Part shown: piece after piece, positions 32,775 to 44,255 of the stretch | Numbering within the stretch: position 1 is the first letter of the stretch | How the letters are laid out: every line of letters begins with the position of its first letter | Assembly (NCBI RefSeq): GCF_012489685.1 | Contig: NC_080042.1 | Location: 42,336,066 to 42,400,065, forward strand | Length of the DNA: 64,000 bases | Direction of reading: 5' to 3' | DNA from: Lotus japonicus | Taxonomy: Eukaryota; Streptophyta; Magnoliopsida; Fabales; Fabaceae | Position numbers and translations under genes: made by a program | The notes under the pieces: generated by a model | The model's input: the letters and a program-made list of their open reading frames with translations, nothing else | Told to the model about the DNA's origin: nothing | The model's database searches: none

Positions 32775-35700
32775 TGTAACACCCCGATTTCGGTGGCGTC
32801 ACTTTAGTAACCAAAAGTAAACTTAATGCGGAAAAACGTGAATATTTTTTTTTGATAATAACTAAGACGAGACTGAATTAAATAAAACCCAACAATAACA
32901 AAATCAGAACTAATATATAATACATAAACAGCCCCCGCTGTAGTACTAACCTCGTCACGAGTAAACCTCCAGTGACGGAAAGAAAAGTGTAGCGCCCGAA
33001 GGCAATATGTACAGACTGAAAATAAAGGTGAAGTGTCCGCAACACCATCCCTCAAAACTGAAAATCAGCTGGCCCATCGGCCTGAAGCAAGACCTCCTAA
33101 GTCCAACCAACTCTCTGTGATTCCTGTTAACAAACCACACAAAAGCTATAGGTGGGAAGCTACCCTGTCCCAAAAGAAACAAATGATGTTCAGAGCTAAG
33201 ACTCTACTCCTACACTAATCCCATCTTGAGGAGCTCACACCAGCACCAAAACCTACATGCTAGCATGATCGTCGTCCGAATTCGAAATCCAGAACGACCT
33301 AGTCTATGTACACCATCCGTCATCCTCTCGCTACCGCGACGCGCTCCTGTTCCAGCATCCCAACCTAGTTTCCCCCGAAGGGTAAACCATGGTGAACCAG
33401 TCCGCAATACTCATCTGACAAAAGGCGTTGTCCGCCAAAACACACACAGAAGACGCGAGGGTCAACTCTAAAGAACTATGTAGATAATAAGCCCAATAGG
33501 TACAAATAATATATAGCCACTTAGGCTTATAACTAGAGATATCATTCCTAGGGTTGCATGTTCCACCAAATCATAATGACAATAATAACATTTAGCATGT
33601 TCCAAGTAAGTTTATCAAATAGCAACCACACTCATCAACTAAGTCAGTATGCATGTTGCGTGATATGTATGCAGGTTAACCCAGTCAACCAATATGCAAT
33701 CCGGAAACGGATGGACATCATCGGATCAGCCCTTCACCAGCCACGGTGGTGCCATTTCGGCCCGTGATGTCTCTTACTCCCACTGGGTAGTCAGATCAGC
33801 AGTAAACCCGTAGGTCTGCCATTTCGGTCTGCTACAAGAGACGTCTACAAACGCTCTTTCACGGCATTCCGGGTCTTATGACCATTTTGGAAACCGACGA
33901 GGTCCAGAGTACGTCCTGTGTTAATACCTCATTAATGTTGCATGTATGCAAAATGATTAGTCAAACAACGTCTCCGACCTCACTCGACACGTCGCCACGT
34001 GTTCTAGGGAAGTTAAAGTCTCTAAAAGCTTACCCTAAGGTAAAGTCGATTCTGCGACCAAAAGACACACTTCATAACGACACATAGCTGCTCCAACAGC
34101 ACCACAACACACGCTGCTCCAACAGCACAATAACACACGCTGCTCCAACAGCACAACAATAAACGCTGCTCCAACAGCACAACATCAAACGCTGCTCCAA
34201 CAGCACAATGACAACATACTCAACACTTGGATCCGACGACACTCCTCGTTTTCCTAAAATTAAGATTTCACTTCCAATGCCTTCCTTCGAGGTTGTTATC
34301 ATTACTTAAAGATTTAGAGGTTATTTAAGGTCTTATGAGTTTTCTTTATAAAATAGATTCCATTTTGTCTTATCGCAAGTCTTATACATTTGCAGGATCT
34401 ACCAATCCCAAGTCGCTTCCAGAGGATGTCTCGATCCACTAAACAAAATCAAGGCCCGAACCTCGTTCGTCCTATCAAACTTTCTCAAAACTCTCAAAAT
34501 AAAATCGGCATGACCTGCCCGCTATTCTCACCATTCAGAATCTCAGATTTCCAATGTAAAGCATTTTTAAATCATCACAATCAACAACATGTCATATATC
34601 AAGAAATCTCAACATTAACACTTAGCACTTAGCATATAAAGCATGCACCACACATCCTAGATTACCCACATAGCACATAGCATGTAAGTCAATCTTCAAA
34701 AACATTCAGTAGATGAATCATCTACATTGTCAGCCGAAGCCTCAGAAAACATTTTCAATCACACACAATCTCAGTGCATAAACAGTAAACAATGTCGAAA
34801 TATCGACCCTAAGCATTAACTAGAGATTCAGTGAGAAGCCCTCACCTGAAAGTTCTCCAGAATGATCAACTAGTGCTTCCTCGCACTCAAAGTGTTGGTC
34901 CTCGGGAAATTCCTCAAAAGTTCCTTTAAAACAAAATCACAGAAATACTATCAGAATCTATCGAAAACTAAGTTATCGATACGTACTAAGGTTACCCGAA
35001 GTAATCTATACTCTAAGGTACGATAATCTAGCGCGAAAAGACAAGTTTTCGGAAAAGGAAATTTCCTCCTCCCCCCTTATAGCTCTCGGCCACTATAGGT
35101 AATTGTAGGGTTCGATTTTTCTTCGATCAAACTTGGTTCCTATGCTTTCATAAGCCGTAACTAAGGGTATTCTGAACTCGGAAAAATTATCGGATCAAAA
35201 ACTGTCGCAGGGGTATTTTGGTCATGATTTTTAACTTAGGATTTTCAAAACTGAAATCCCAAAAATAAAATTTTGCAGGGACGTTACTAACGACGTTTAT
35301 GACAACTAATCCTACTAACACTAAGCTAAGGCGATAGTTTACAGCCTAAAGGTTGGAACTTTACTCAAAAACTACATAAATGGGTATTTTAGGCTAGAAT
35401 TGATTCCGGCGGAATTCCGGCGACATAACGGAAAATCTAATCCGGCAGAAGTGATCTTGGGCACATATAGAAGAGGTTTAGAATCAGAAATGAAAGATTC
35501 AGGATAGTTTTGCAAAAACCCATAAACTATCCACTCAGAAAACTCTACAGAAAGGCTATGGAAAAAGCGATCGGAGGTAAGGATTAGCGACTATACCTCG
35601 AAACCTTGAAGTAGCAACTGATTGATCGACGATCAAGCAAACGATGAAGAAAAACTCTTCTTCCTTCTTCCTTGTTCTTGGCCGCGGTTTAGAGGAGAGA

Positions 35701-36464
35701 AAATGGAGGAAAATTGTGTTTTTTCTTCCTTTGTTTGCTATATATAGAAGGTGGAAATTCGCGGGAAAATGAAAGTTCCGCGAATCCGATTTTTTCCGGC
35801 GTCATTCACCATGAATTCTAAGATAGGTTTTGGCAAAGGAATTCCCAAGCTAAGAAGATGTCTCCTTGTATTTTTGGCAACTAATGCAAAGTCGGTGCAA
35901 AGTCGGTGTAAAACTATTTTACCCGATAAGTTGCTTTTTGCCTCGAATGTCGGAATGGAAAACTTCCTTCTGAAGAAAGATTGAAATCATCAAGAGAAAT
36001 GGGTGTACGCGTGTGGAATATTCATTTGAAGCTCTGAATAGATAAAGTCCTCAAAGTCGGGAAATTCTAGGGTTTTGAAATACCAGGGATTCGGTTTCGG
36101 CAAACTTCCGATGATTGGAATCGGACGTTCGTAGATCCTAGAGTTTCGCCTCGAAACGATTGTTATATATGGAAGAAGAGAAATTCTAACATTTCTCTGA
36201 AGATTTTTGGAATTAACTGCCATCGTGCCTAAAAGTGAAAATTAGCTATATACTAGGGTTTCTGACCTAGGTTTAAGCGTAAAACGTTCGTGCTATAACT
36301 TTTATCGATCATAATGAAATCCTTGAACTTTTCCTGAACTTTCTCCTTCATAAATATATTTCATTTAATAACTTTCGTTCAGGTTTCCCTTCACATTACA
36401 TCGACCCTAATCGTGAATAAGAAGTTTATTCGCTTAACATAAGCTTAAAAACTTGGGTCTTACA
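32775..36464 (-). repeat. 3' LTR of the chromovirus (3690 bp)
   Basis: It starts TGTAACACCCCG and ends GGGTCTTACA on the plus strand. Its short open frames all recur, residue for residue, in the second LTR and are not genes. Confidence 0.95.
34087..34216. repeat. 26-bp minisatellite in the chromovirus LTR
   Basis: Five head-to-tail units beginning GCTGCTCCAACAGCAC start at 34087, 34113, 34139, 34165 and 34191, an exact period of 26. The same array is in the other LTR at 40024-40153. Confidence 0.92.
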
Positions 36465-37290
36465 TTACTACCCTCCAAAAAGAAAGTTTCGTCCTCGAAA
36501 CTTAAGGGTCCGTAAAAGTTCTGGATATTATTCCTTGATCTTTTCTTCTAATACCCATATAGCACCGTCCGTGTCTTTGTTCCAAATAACTCTTACTAAA
36601 GCACTCTACTTTCCCTTCGATTGTTTCACTCTTCTAGTCCCAATGTTGATTCGACGGCGTCTCAAAAGACATATCATCTTCCAACTCTATGTTGTCCGGT
36701 TCGACCACTTGCGTTGAGTCTCCGTTTGAAGTAATACTTGTTGGCATTCGTGCAATTGCACAACATTAACCACTCGTTCCTTTGCTTTTGTTCGTCCAAA
36801 ATGTTGATTAGAAACTCGGTACATCTCTATGCTCCGGAGTGAATGCTCAACTTGAGTCTTAATACCTTGTGCATCACAAGACTCATCCCCTTTAACATTA
36901 ACTTATCAATAACTTATAAGCTAACCTTCATCTTAATATCTACAATTCATTATTATCGTCTTCGTCCTCAAAACCCTCCTCGCTCAAACCAACTCAGACT
37001 TACTGAAATCCCTAACACTTCGCATAAAATGAGATTTATCCCCTAGGAATCCAATCATAACTATACTTCAAGGAATTTAGCTAGTCATCTCGTCATCTCA
37101 TCCTTCAACTTACTGTCATCCAGCTCGATAGCATGTGTCAGATCCGCAATATACTTCCGTTTAAACGCACCGGTGGAAGACTACTTCCTAGGCTTAGCAT
37201 GTTATCCTAAACCTCGTGTACTTCTATAGTTAAAATACGAGCTACGGTCAAGTAAGGTATTAATAGGCGTACTAACTGTAAGGTCAAAGC
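36465..37290 (-). pseudogene. Chromovirus pol remnant: integrase C-terminus/chromodomain
   Basis: On the minus strand, broken frames include VEPDNIELEDDMSFET and DGAIWVLEEKIKE...YPEL, the conserved end of chromovirus integrase. No stretch upstream matches protease, RT or RNase H. An internal deletion must have fused gag to this tail. Confidence 0.7.
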
Positions 37291-38498
37291 TTAAACGATG
37301 TAAGCAAGATAGGTGTGTTTGCACACGTTACGAGAGAAATGGAACAATATTATACTGAAATAAGAAAGATTGGTTAGAAGGTTACCATCGTTCTTGCGCT
37401 CTCCTCTGACAAATCCTTCAGCTCTCTCACCGTCCATGGTGTAAACTCTTGCTTTAGCAGCAGAACGTTTTCCACGAGCAGTGTTCACGGTTGGCTCCGT
37501 CTTGGGTGCTCTACACTGATCGGCATTATGCCCCATTCTGTTACAATTAAAGCATTTGGGCCTCTTGTCGGGACAAGCATTAGCATAGTGCCCCGGCTTC
37601 TCACATCTGAAACAGGTCACCTCCCTGTTCAAAGTCCGATCTCCAGGACCACCAGCAGTACCCGTCATGGGTCTGTAAGATCCTGAAGTAATCCCTCCTC
37701 CAGCAGGACGCTGATATGGTTTCCTGCTCTGAAACTTCCCCTTGTCTTGAAAATTTTGAGAACCTGATCTCATCGGCCCTCAGTTCCAGCCCGGTTCAAC
37801 CTCCGGTTCTTCATCAGCTCCACTTCCGTGGCTTTCTCCACCAATGATTGGAATCGCATGATTCCCAGTGGCCTCACTGAGTCCTCAATATCGGGCCTCA
37901 ACCCATTCACGAAACGCTTGCACATGTAGCGCTCGTTCACATGGTCGTGGAAGAATTGGAAATGCTTGGCCAGAGACTCCAGCTTCGAAGCAAATTCCGG
38001 TACAGACATACCTCCCTGACGGAGGGTTAGAAACTGTGACTCCCGCTCATCCCGAGCACTAGTTGGAAAGTATTTCTCCAAGAATGCGTCCCGGAAAGAG
38101 TTCCAGTTAACCTCTTCATGGTTGGCTTCCATGATCCCCTTGTGGCCCTTCCACCAGTACTCGGCATCACCGAGCAACAGATAAGTCGCCATGCCCACCT
38201 TGGCACCCTCAACAGTCTGTAGGACGCCGAATATCTTTTCAACCTCCTGAATCCAGAGATCTGCTTTGTCTGGATCAGTACCACCAGAGAACTTGGGTGG
38301 GTTTTGCCTCCTGAAGTCATTGAGGCCTTTGTTCTGGTCCAGAGTTATTTCCCTCTGGCGCTGATGTTGTTCACGTGCTTCTTCAGTAGCACGCCTCATG
38401 GCATTATCATTTGCCTGTGCGGTTACCGCTTGGGCCTGCGCTGTTACCGCTTGGGCCATAGTGGCCATCATCTCAGCTAGCTGATTAGTATTCACCAT
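37291..38498 (-). pseudogene. Chromovirus gag with two zinc knuckles, one frameshift
   Basis: The ATG at 38498 starts MVNTNQLAEMM, followed by a duplicated QAVTAQA segment, then the gag domain (FSGGTDPDKADLWIQEVEKI, YWWKGHKG, WNSFRDAFLEKYFP, FVNGLRPDIE). The frame stops at 37770 but continues in another frame at 37773 with a basic linker and two CX2CX4HX4C knuckles (CFRCEKPGHYANAC, CFNCNRMGHNADQC). A single-base change at the overlap separates the two parts. Otherwise gag is complete. The protein would form the particle core and bind RNA. Confidence 0.88.
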
Positions 38499-38697
38499 GT
38501 TCTGTTAAGTTAAACAAACAGTTAGTACTCATCATAAGATAGCATCTAGTATAACTATACAATATGATTAAGCAATAACTTCAATCAATTTTTAAGCGAA
38601 AAATCGCTTGCAGACAATCAATTTTCACTCTTTGCAGAGTCACACAACCTAGCACAGAAGACCTATTCCCCAACAACTCCCGAAAGACTCGACCGTG

Positions 38698-38710
38698 CTC
38701 TGATACCACA
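38698..38710 (-). promoter_or_regulatory. Primer binding site of the chromovirus
   Basis: On the minus strand TGGTATCAGAGCA, complementary to the initiator-Met tRNA 3' end, lies directly inside the 5' LTR (38712). Confidence 0.9.
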
Positions 38711-38711
38711 A

Positions 38712-41700
38712 TGTAACACCCCGATTTCGGTGGCGTCACTTTAGTAACCAAAAGTAAACTTAATGCGGAAAAACGTGAATATTTTTTTTTGATAATAACT
38801 AAGACGAGACTGAATTAAATAAAACCCAACAATAACAAAATCAGAACTAATATATAATACATAAACAGCCCCCGCTGTAGTACTAACCTCGTCACGAGTA
38901 AACCTCCAGTGACGGAAAGAAAAGTGTAGCGCCCGAAGGCAATATGTACAGACTGAAAATAAAGGTGAAGTGTCCGCAACACCATCCCTCAAAACTGAAA
39001 ATCAGCTGGCCCATCGGCCTGAAGCAAGACCTCCTAAGTCCAACCAACTCTCTGTGATTCCTGTTAACAAACCACACAAAAGCTATAGGTGGGAAGCTAC
39101 CCTGTCCCAAAAGAAACAAATGATGTTCAGAGCTAAGACTCTACTCCTACACTAATCCCATCTTGAGGAGCTCACACCAGCACCAAAACCTACATGCTAG
39201 CATGATCGTCGTCCGAATTCGAAATCCAGAACGACCTAGTCTATGTACACCATCCGTCATCCTCTCGCTACCGCGACGCGCTCCTGTTCCAGCATCCCAA
39301 CCTAGTTTCCCCCGAAGGGTAAACCATGGTGAACCAGTCCGCAATACTCATCTGACAAAAGGCGTTGTCCGCCAAAACACACACAGAAGACGCGAGGGTC
39401 AACTCTAAAGAACTATGTAGATAATAAGCCCAATAGGTACAAATAATATATAGCCACTTAGGCTTATAACTAGAGATATCATTCCTAGGGTTGCATGTTC
39501 CACCAAATCATAATGACAATAATAACATTTAGCATGTTCCAAGTAAGTTTATCAAATAGCAACCACACTCATCAACTAAGTCAGTATGCATGTTGCGTGA
39601 TATGTATGCAGGTTAACCCAGTCAACCAATATGCAATCCGGAAACGGATGGACATCATCGGATCAGCCCTTCACCAGCCACGGTGGTGCCATTTCGGCCC
39701 GTGATGTCTCTTACTCCCACTGGGTAGTCAGATCAGCAGTAAACCCGTAGGTCTGCCATTTCGGTCTGCTACAAGAGACGTCTACAAACGCTCTTTCACG
39801 GCATTCCGGGTCTTATGACCATTTTGGAAACCGACGAGGTCCAGAGTACGTCCTGTGTTAATACCTCATTAATGTTGCATGTATGCAAAATGATTAGTCA
39901 AACAACGTCTCCGACCTCACTCGACACGTCGCCACGTGTTCTAGGGAAGTTAAAGTCTCTAAAAGCTTACCCTAAGGTAAAGTCGATTCTGCGACCAAAA
40001 GACACACTTCATAACGACACATAGCTGCTCCAACAGCACCACAACACACGCTGCTCCAACAGCACAATAACACACGCTGCTCCAACAGCACAACAATAAA
40101 CGCTGCTCCAACAGCACAACATCAAACGCTGCTCCAACAGCACAATGACAACATACTCAACACTTGGATCCGACGACACTCCTCGTTTTCCCAAAATTAA
40201 GATTTCACTTCCAATGCCTTCCTTCGAGGTTGTTATCACTACTTAAAGATTTAGAGGTTATTTAAGGTCTTATGAGTTTTCTTTATAAAATAGATTCCAT
40301 TTTGTCTTATCGCAAGTCTTATACATTTGCAGGATCTACCAATCCCAAGTCGCTTCCAGAGGATGTCTCGATCCACTAAACAAAATCAAGGCCCGAACCT
40401 CGTTCGTCCTATCAAACTTTCTCAAAACTCTCAAAATAAAATCGGCATGACCTGCCCGCTATTCTCACCATTCAGAATCTCAGATTTCCAATGTAAAGCA
40501 TTTTTAAATCATCACAATCAACAACATGTCATATATCAAGAAATCTCAACATTAACACTTAGCACTTAGCATATAAAGCATGCACCACACATCCTAGATT
40601 ACCCACATAGCACATAGCATGTAAGTCAATCTTCAAAAACATTCAGTAGATGAATCATCTACATTGTCAGCCGAAGCCTCAGAAAACATTTTCAATCACA
40701 CACAATCTCAGTGCATAAACAGTAAACAATGTCGAAATATCGACCCTAAGCATTAACTAGAGATTCAGTGAGAAGCCCTCACCTGAAAGTTCTCCAGAAT
40801 GATCAACTAGTGCTTCCTCGCACTCAAATTGTTGGTCCTCGGGAAATTCCTCAAAAGTTCCTTTAAAACAAAATCACAGAAATACTATCAGAATCTATCG
40901 AAAACTAAGTTATCGATACGTACTAAGGTTACCCGAAGTAATCTATACTCTAAGGTACGATAATCTAGCGCGAAAAGACAAGTTTTCGGAAAAGGAAATT
41001 TCCTCCTCCCCCCTTATAGCTCTCGGCCACTATAGGTAATTGTAGGGTTCGATTTTTCTTCGATCAAACTTGGTTCCTATGCTTTCATAAGCCGTAACTA
41101 AGGGTATTCTGAACTCGGAAAAATTATCGGATCAAAAACTGTCGCAGGGGTATTTTGGTCATGATTTTTAACTTAGGATTTTCAAAACTGAAATCCCAAA
41201 AATAAAATTTTGCAGGGACGTTACTAACGACGTTTATGACAACTAATCCTACTAACACTAAGCTAAGGCGATAGTTTACAGCCTAAAGGTTGGAACTTTA
41301 CTCAAAAACTACATAAATGGGTATTTTAGGCTAGAATTGATTCCGGCGGAATTCCGGCGACATAACGGAAAATCTAATCCGGCAGAAGTGATCTTGGGCA
41401 CATATAGAAGAGGTTTAGAATCAGAAATGAAAGATTCAGGATAGTTTTGCAAAAACCCATAAACTATCCACTCAGAAAACTCTACAGAAAGGCTATGGAA
41501 AAAGCGATCGGAGGTAAGGATTAGCGACTATACCTCGAAACCTTGAAGTAGCAACTGATTGATCGACGATCAAGCAAACGATGAAGAAAAACTCTTCTTC
41601 CTTCTTCCTTGTTCTTGGCCGCGGTTTAGAGGAGAGAAAATGGAGGAAAATTGTGTTTTTTCTTCCTTTGTTTGCTATATATAGAAGGTGGAAATTCGCG

Positions 41701-42401
41701 GGAAAATGAAAGTTCCGCGAATCCGATTTTTTCCGGCGTCATTCACCATGAATTCTAAGATAGGTTTTGGCAAAGGAATTCCCAAGCTAAGAAGATGTCT
41801 CCTTGTATTTTTGGCAACTAATGCAAAGTCGGTGCAAAGTCGGTGTAAAACTATTTTACCCGATAAGTTGCTTTTTGCCTCGAATGTCGGAATGGAAAAC
41901 TTCCTTCTGAAGAAAGATTGAAATCATCAAGAGAAATGGGTGTACGCGTGTGGAATATTCATTTGAAGCTCTGAATAGATAAAGTCCTCAAAGTCGGGAA
42001 ATTCTAGGGTTTTGAAATACCAGGGATTCGGTTTCGGCAAACTTCCGATGATTGGAATCGGACGTTCGTAGATCCTAGAGTTTCGCCTCGAAACGATTGT
42101 TATATATGGAAGAAGAGAAATTCTAACATTTCTCTGAAGATTTTTGGAATTAACTGCCATCGTGCCTAAAAGTGAAAATTAGCTATATACTAGGGTTTCT
42201 GACCTAGGTTTAAGCGTAAAACGTTCGTGCTATAACTTTTATCGATCATAATGAAATCCTTGAACTTTTCCTGAACTTTCTCCTTCATAAATATATTTCA
42301 TTTAATAACTTTCGTTCAGGTTTCCCTTCACATTACATCGACCCTAATCGTGAATAAGAAGTTTATTCGCTTAACATAAGCTTAAAAACTTGGGTCTTAC
42401 A
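38712..42401 (-). repeat. 5' LTR of the chromovirus (3690 bp)
   Basis: It has the same length as the left LTR. Differences I noticed are TCCT/TCCC near 40190, ATTACT/ACTACT near 40240 and AAGTG/AATTG near 40828. Confidence 0.95.
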
Positions 42402-42406
42402 ATATG

Positions 42407-43120
42407 TTTTTCCATACTGCTAAGGAGATTTGGAATAATCTGCCACAAGCATATTCTAAGAAACAAGATCTCTCAGCTTTGGAAAATAAAGTTTTCAATT
42501 CTAAGCAAGGAACTCTCTCCGTGACAGATTACTATGGGACCTTGAATGGTCTCTAGATTGAATTAGATCAGTATCAAAATCTGAAGATGAAGTGTGATGC
42601 TGACTCCACAACATTGAATAAATTTACTGAAAAGATGCGAATCTTTAAGTTTCTCTCTAGGCTTAACTCCGAATTTGATCCGATTCGGGTCCAAATTTTG
42701 GGTAAAGAGCAACTCCCTTCTCTCTCAGAGGTGTTCTTTATAGTTCATGGTGAAGTAACTCGGAGGACAGTGATGGTGGAAGACAAATTAGTTGATGGTT
42801 CATCCTTAGCCTCTGGAAAGGGTCCCATAAAAGGATCCACGTCTTCCGGACGCCCTAACCGTGATGATCGCCCCAACTGTGATGATCGCTTCAACCGTGA
42901 TGATCGTTTCACTTACTGTAAGAGGTCTGGTCACACCAAAGAGTACTGTTTCAAACTTTATAGAAGGGAAAACGTCCTTAGACGTATGAGCAGGTCCAAA
43001 GGTGCTCCGCACAACGCGCAAATCACACAACTTTTGACATGGAGAATGATGGTGAAGTCCCACCTGTACTACCAGCAGAAGATGTCCCTAGCCTTAGCAA
43101 AGCATAATTGGAGCGTTTAA
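42407..43120 (+). pseudogene. Copia gag, C-terminal part with zinc knuckle
   Basis: The gag reading resumes right after the ATATG duplication: AKEIWNNLPQAYSKKQD, then a stop near 42555, then KMRIFKFLSRLNSEFDPIR, an Arg/Asp-repeat linker (NRDDR units) and a CX2CX4HX4C knuckle (CKRSGHTKEYC; the first Cys is Tyr in this copy). Gag is thus both split by the chromovirus and degenerate. Confidence 0.85.
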
Positions 43121-44255
43121 GAGCTTTTATGGACTCATTGAGTAAGCTCTCTGGTTCTTGTTCTCTCACAATGACTGGTAAGAGTTCTACCTTCTTATCT
43201 CTTAATGCTTTGAGTCCTGAAAATGACTAGATTAATTATTGACTTTGGTGCTACAGATCATATGACACCTCACCCCTCACATTTATCTTCTTATTCCACT
43301 TATCCTGAAAAACATTATATCACTGTTGCTAATGGTCCCAAAACCAGATTACGAGATGTGGTAACATTCACCTTAGTCCATCTATTCCCTTAAAGCGTGT
43401 GCTTCATGTCCCAAAGATTTCTAACAATATTTTGTCCATCCATAAACTCACTCGAGACTTGAACTGTAATGTAACCTTTTTCCACTCTCATGGTGTTTTT
43501 CAGGATCTTGCCATGGGACAGATAATTGGGATTGCTAAGGAACAGGACGGGTTATACTGTCTGCAGCACAAGGAAAGCAAGTATCATCAGACGAGTTCAG
43601 AGTCCTAGAATACTTGTCAAATATGGTTGCGGCACAAGCATCTTGGGCATCCTCCTTTTTGTATTCTTAGGACCATGTTTCCCCATTTATTTTCAAAAGT
43701 GTTAGTCGAATCTTTTCATTATGATGTTTGTCAGTTTTCTAAGCATCATCGTTCAACTTTTCTTCCTAGTAATAATAAATGTGCTCAACCTTTTGATCTT
43801 ATTCACTCTGATATGTGAGGACCTTCGTCCATTTCTAATGTTTCTGGGGCAAAATGGTTTGTTACTTTTATTGATGATTGTACACGGATTACATGGGTTT
43901 TTCTTATGAAAGATAAGTCTGAGGTGTTTCAATTATTTGTTAACTTTTTTCACATGATTAGAACACAGTTTGAGAAACCTATTAAGAGGTTAAGGTCAGA
44001 AAATGAGAAAGAGTATGTTAACAAGAATTTTTCTGAATTTCTTACAAAAAAAATGGTGTTGTTCATGAGTTGACTTGTGTTGACACCCCACAACAAAATA
44101 GGATTTCTGAAAGGAACAATCGTCATCTTCTTGAAGTCACTCGAGCTTTACTCTTTCAAATGAATGTTCCTAAGTTTTAATGGGGGGAAGTTGTCTTGAC
44201 TGCTGCTTATTGAATTAATAGGTTACCTTCTAGAATTTTATCTAGTGTTAGTCCT
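43121..44255 (+). pseudogene. Copia protease and integrase, degenerate
   Basis: The protease region shows IIDFGATDHMTPH, where the usual D-S-G catalytic triplet is D-F-G. The GAG-pre-integrase block (QDGLYCLQHKES, LRHKHLGHPPFCIL) and the integrase core (FVTFIDDCTRITWVFLMKDKSEVF, LRSENEKEY) follow, with several stops and a frameshift near 44050. Confidence 0.82.

Larger units (their letters stand above)
32775..42401 (-). mobile_element. Nested chromovirus (Tekay/Del-like), pol deleted
   Basis: Two 3690-base LTRs (32775-36464, 38712-42401) flank only 2.25 kb of internal sequence. The duplication ATATG is at 32770-32774 and 42402-42406. On the minus strand a perfect TGGTATCAGAGCA primer site (initiator-Met tRNA) adjoins the right LTR, and a purine-rich GGAGGG tract adjoins the left. 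The internal part keeps gag with two zinc knuckles and the chromodomain end of integrase; protease, RT, RNase H and most of integrase are gone. Very long LTRs plus a chromodomain fit the Tekay/Del clade. I saw only three base differences between the LTRs, so the insertion is very young and must have used proteins from another copy. Confidence 0.93.

Noticed and set aside
34087..34216. Regular 26-base repeats as a CRISPR-like array
   Set aside because: Units are head to tail with no unique spacers, lie inside an LTR and are copied in the other LTR; the genome is a plant.
32804..36223. About a dozen short frames in the left 3690-base LTR, repeated at 38741-42160
   Set aside because: They are identical in both LTRs because the LTRs are identical; none has domain similarity or conserved start context.
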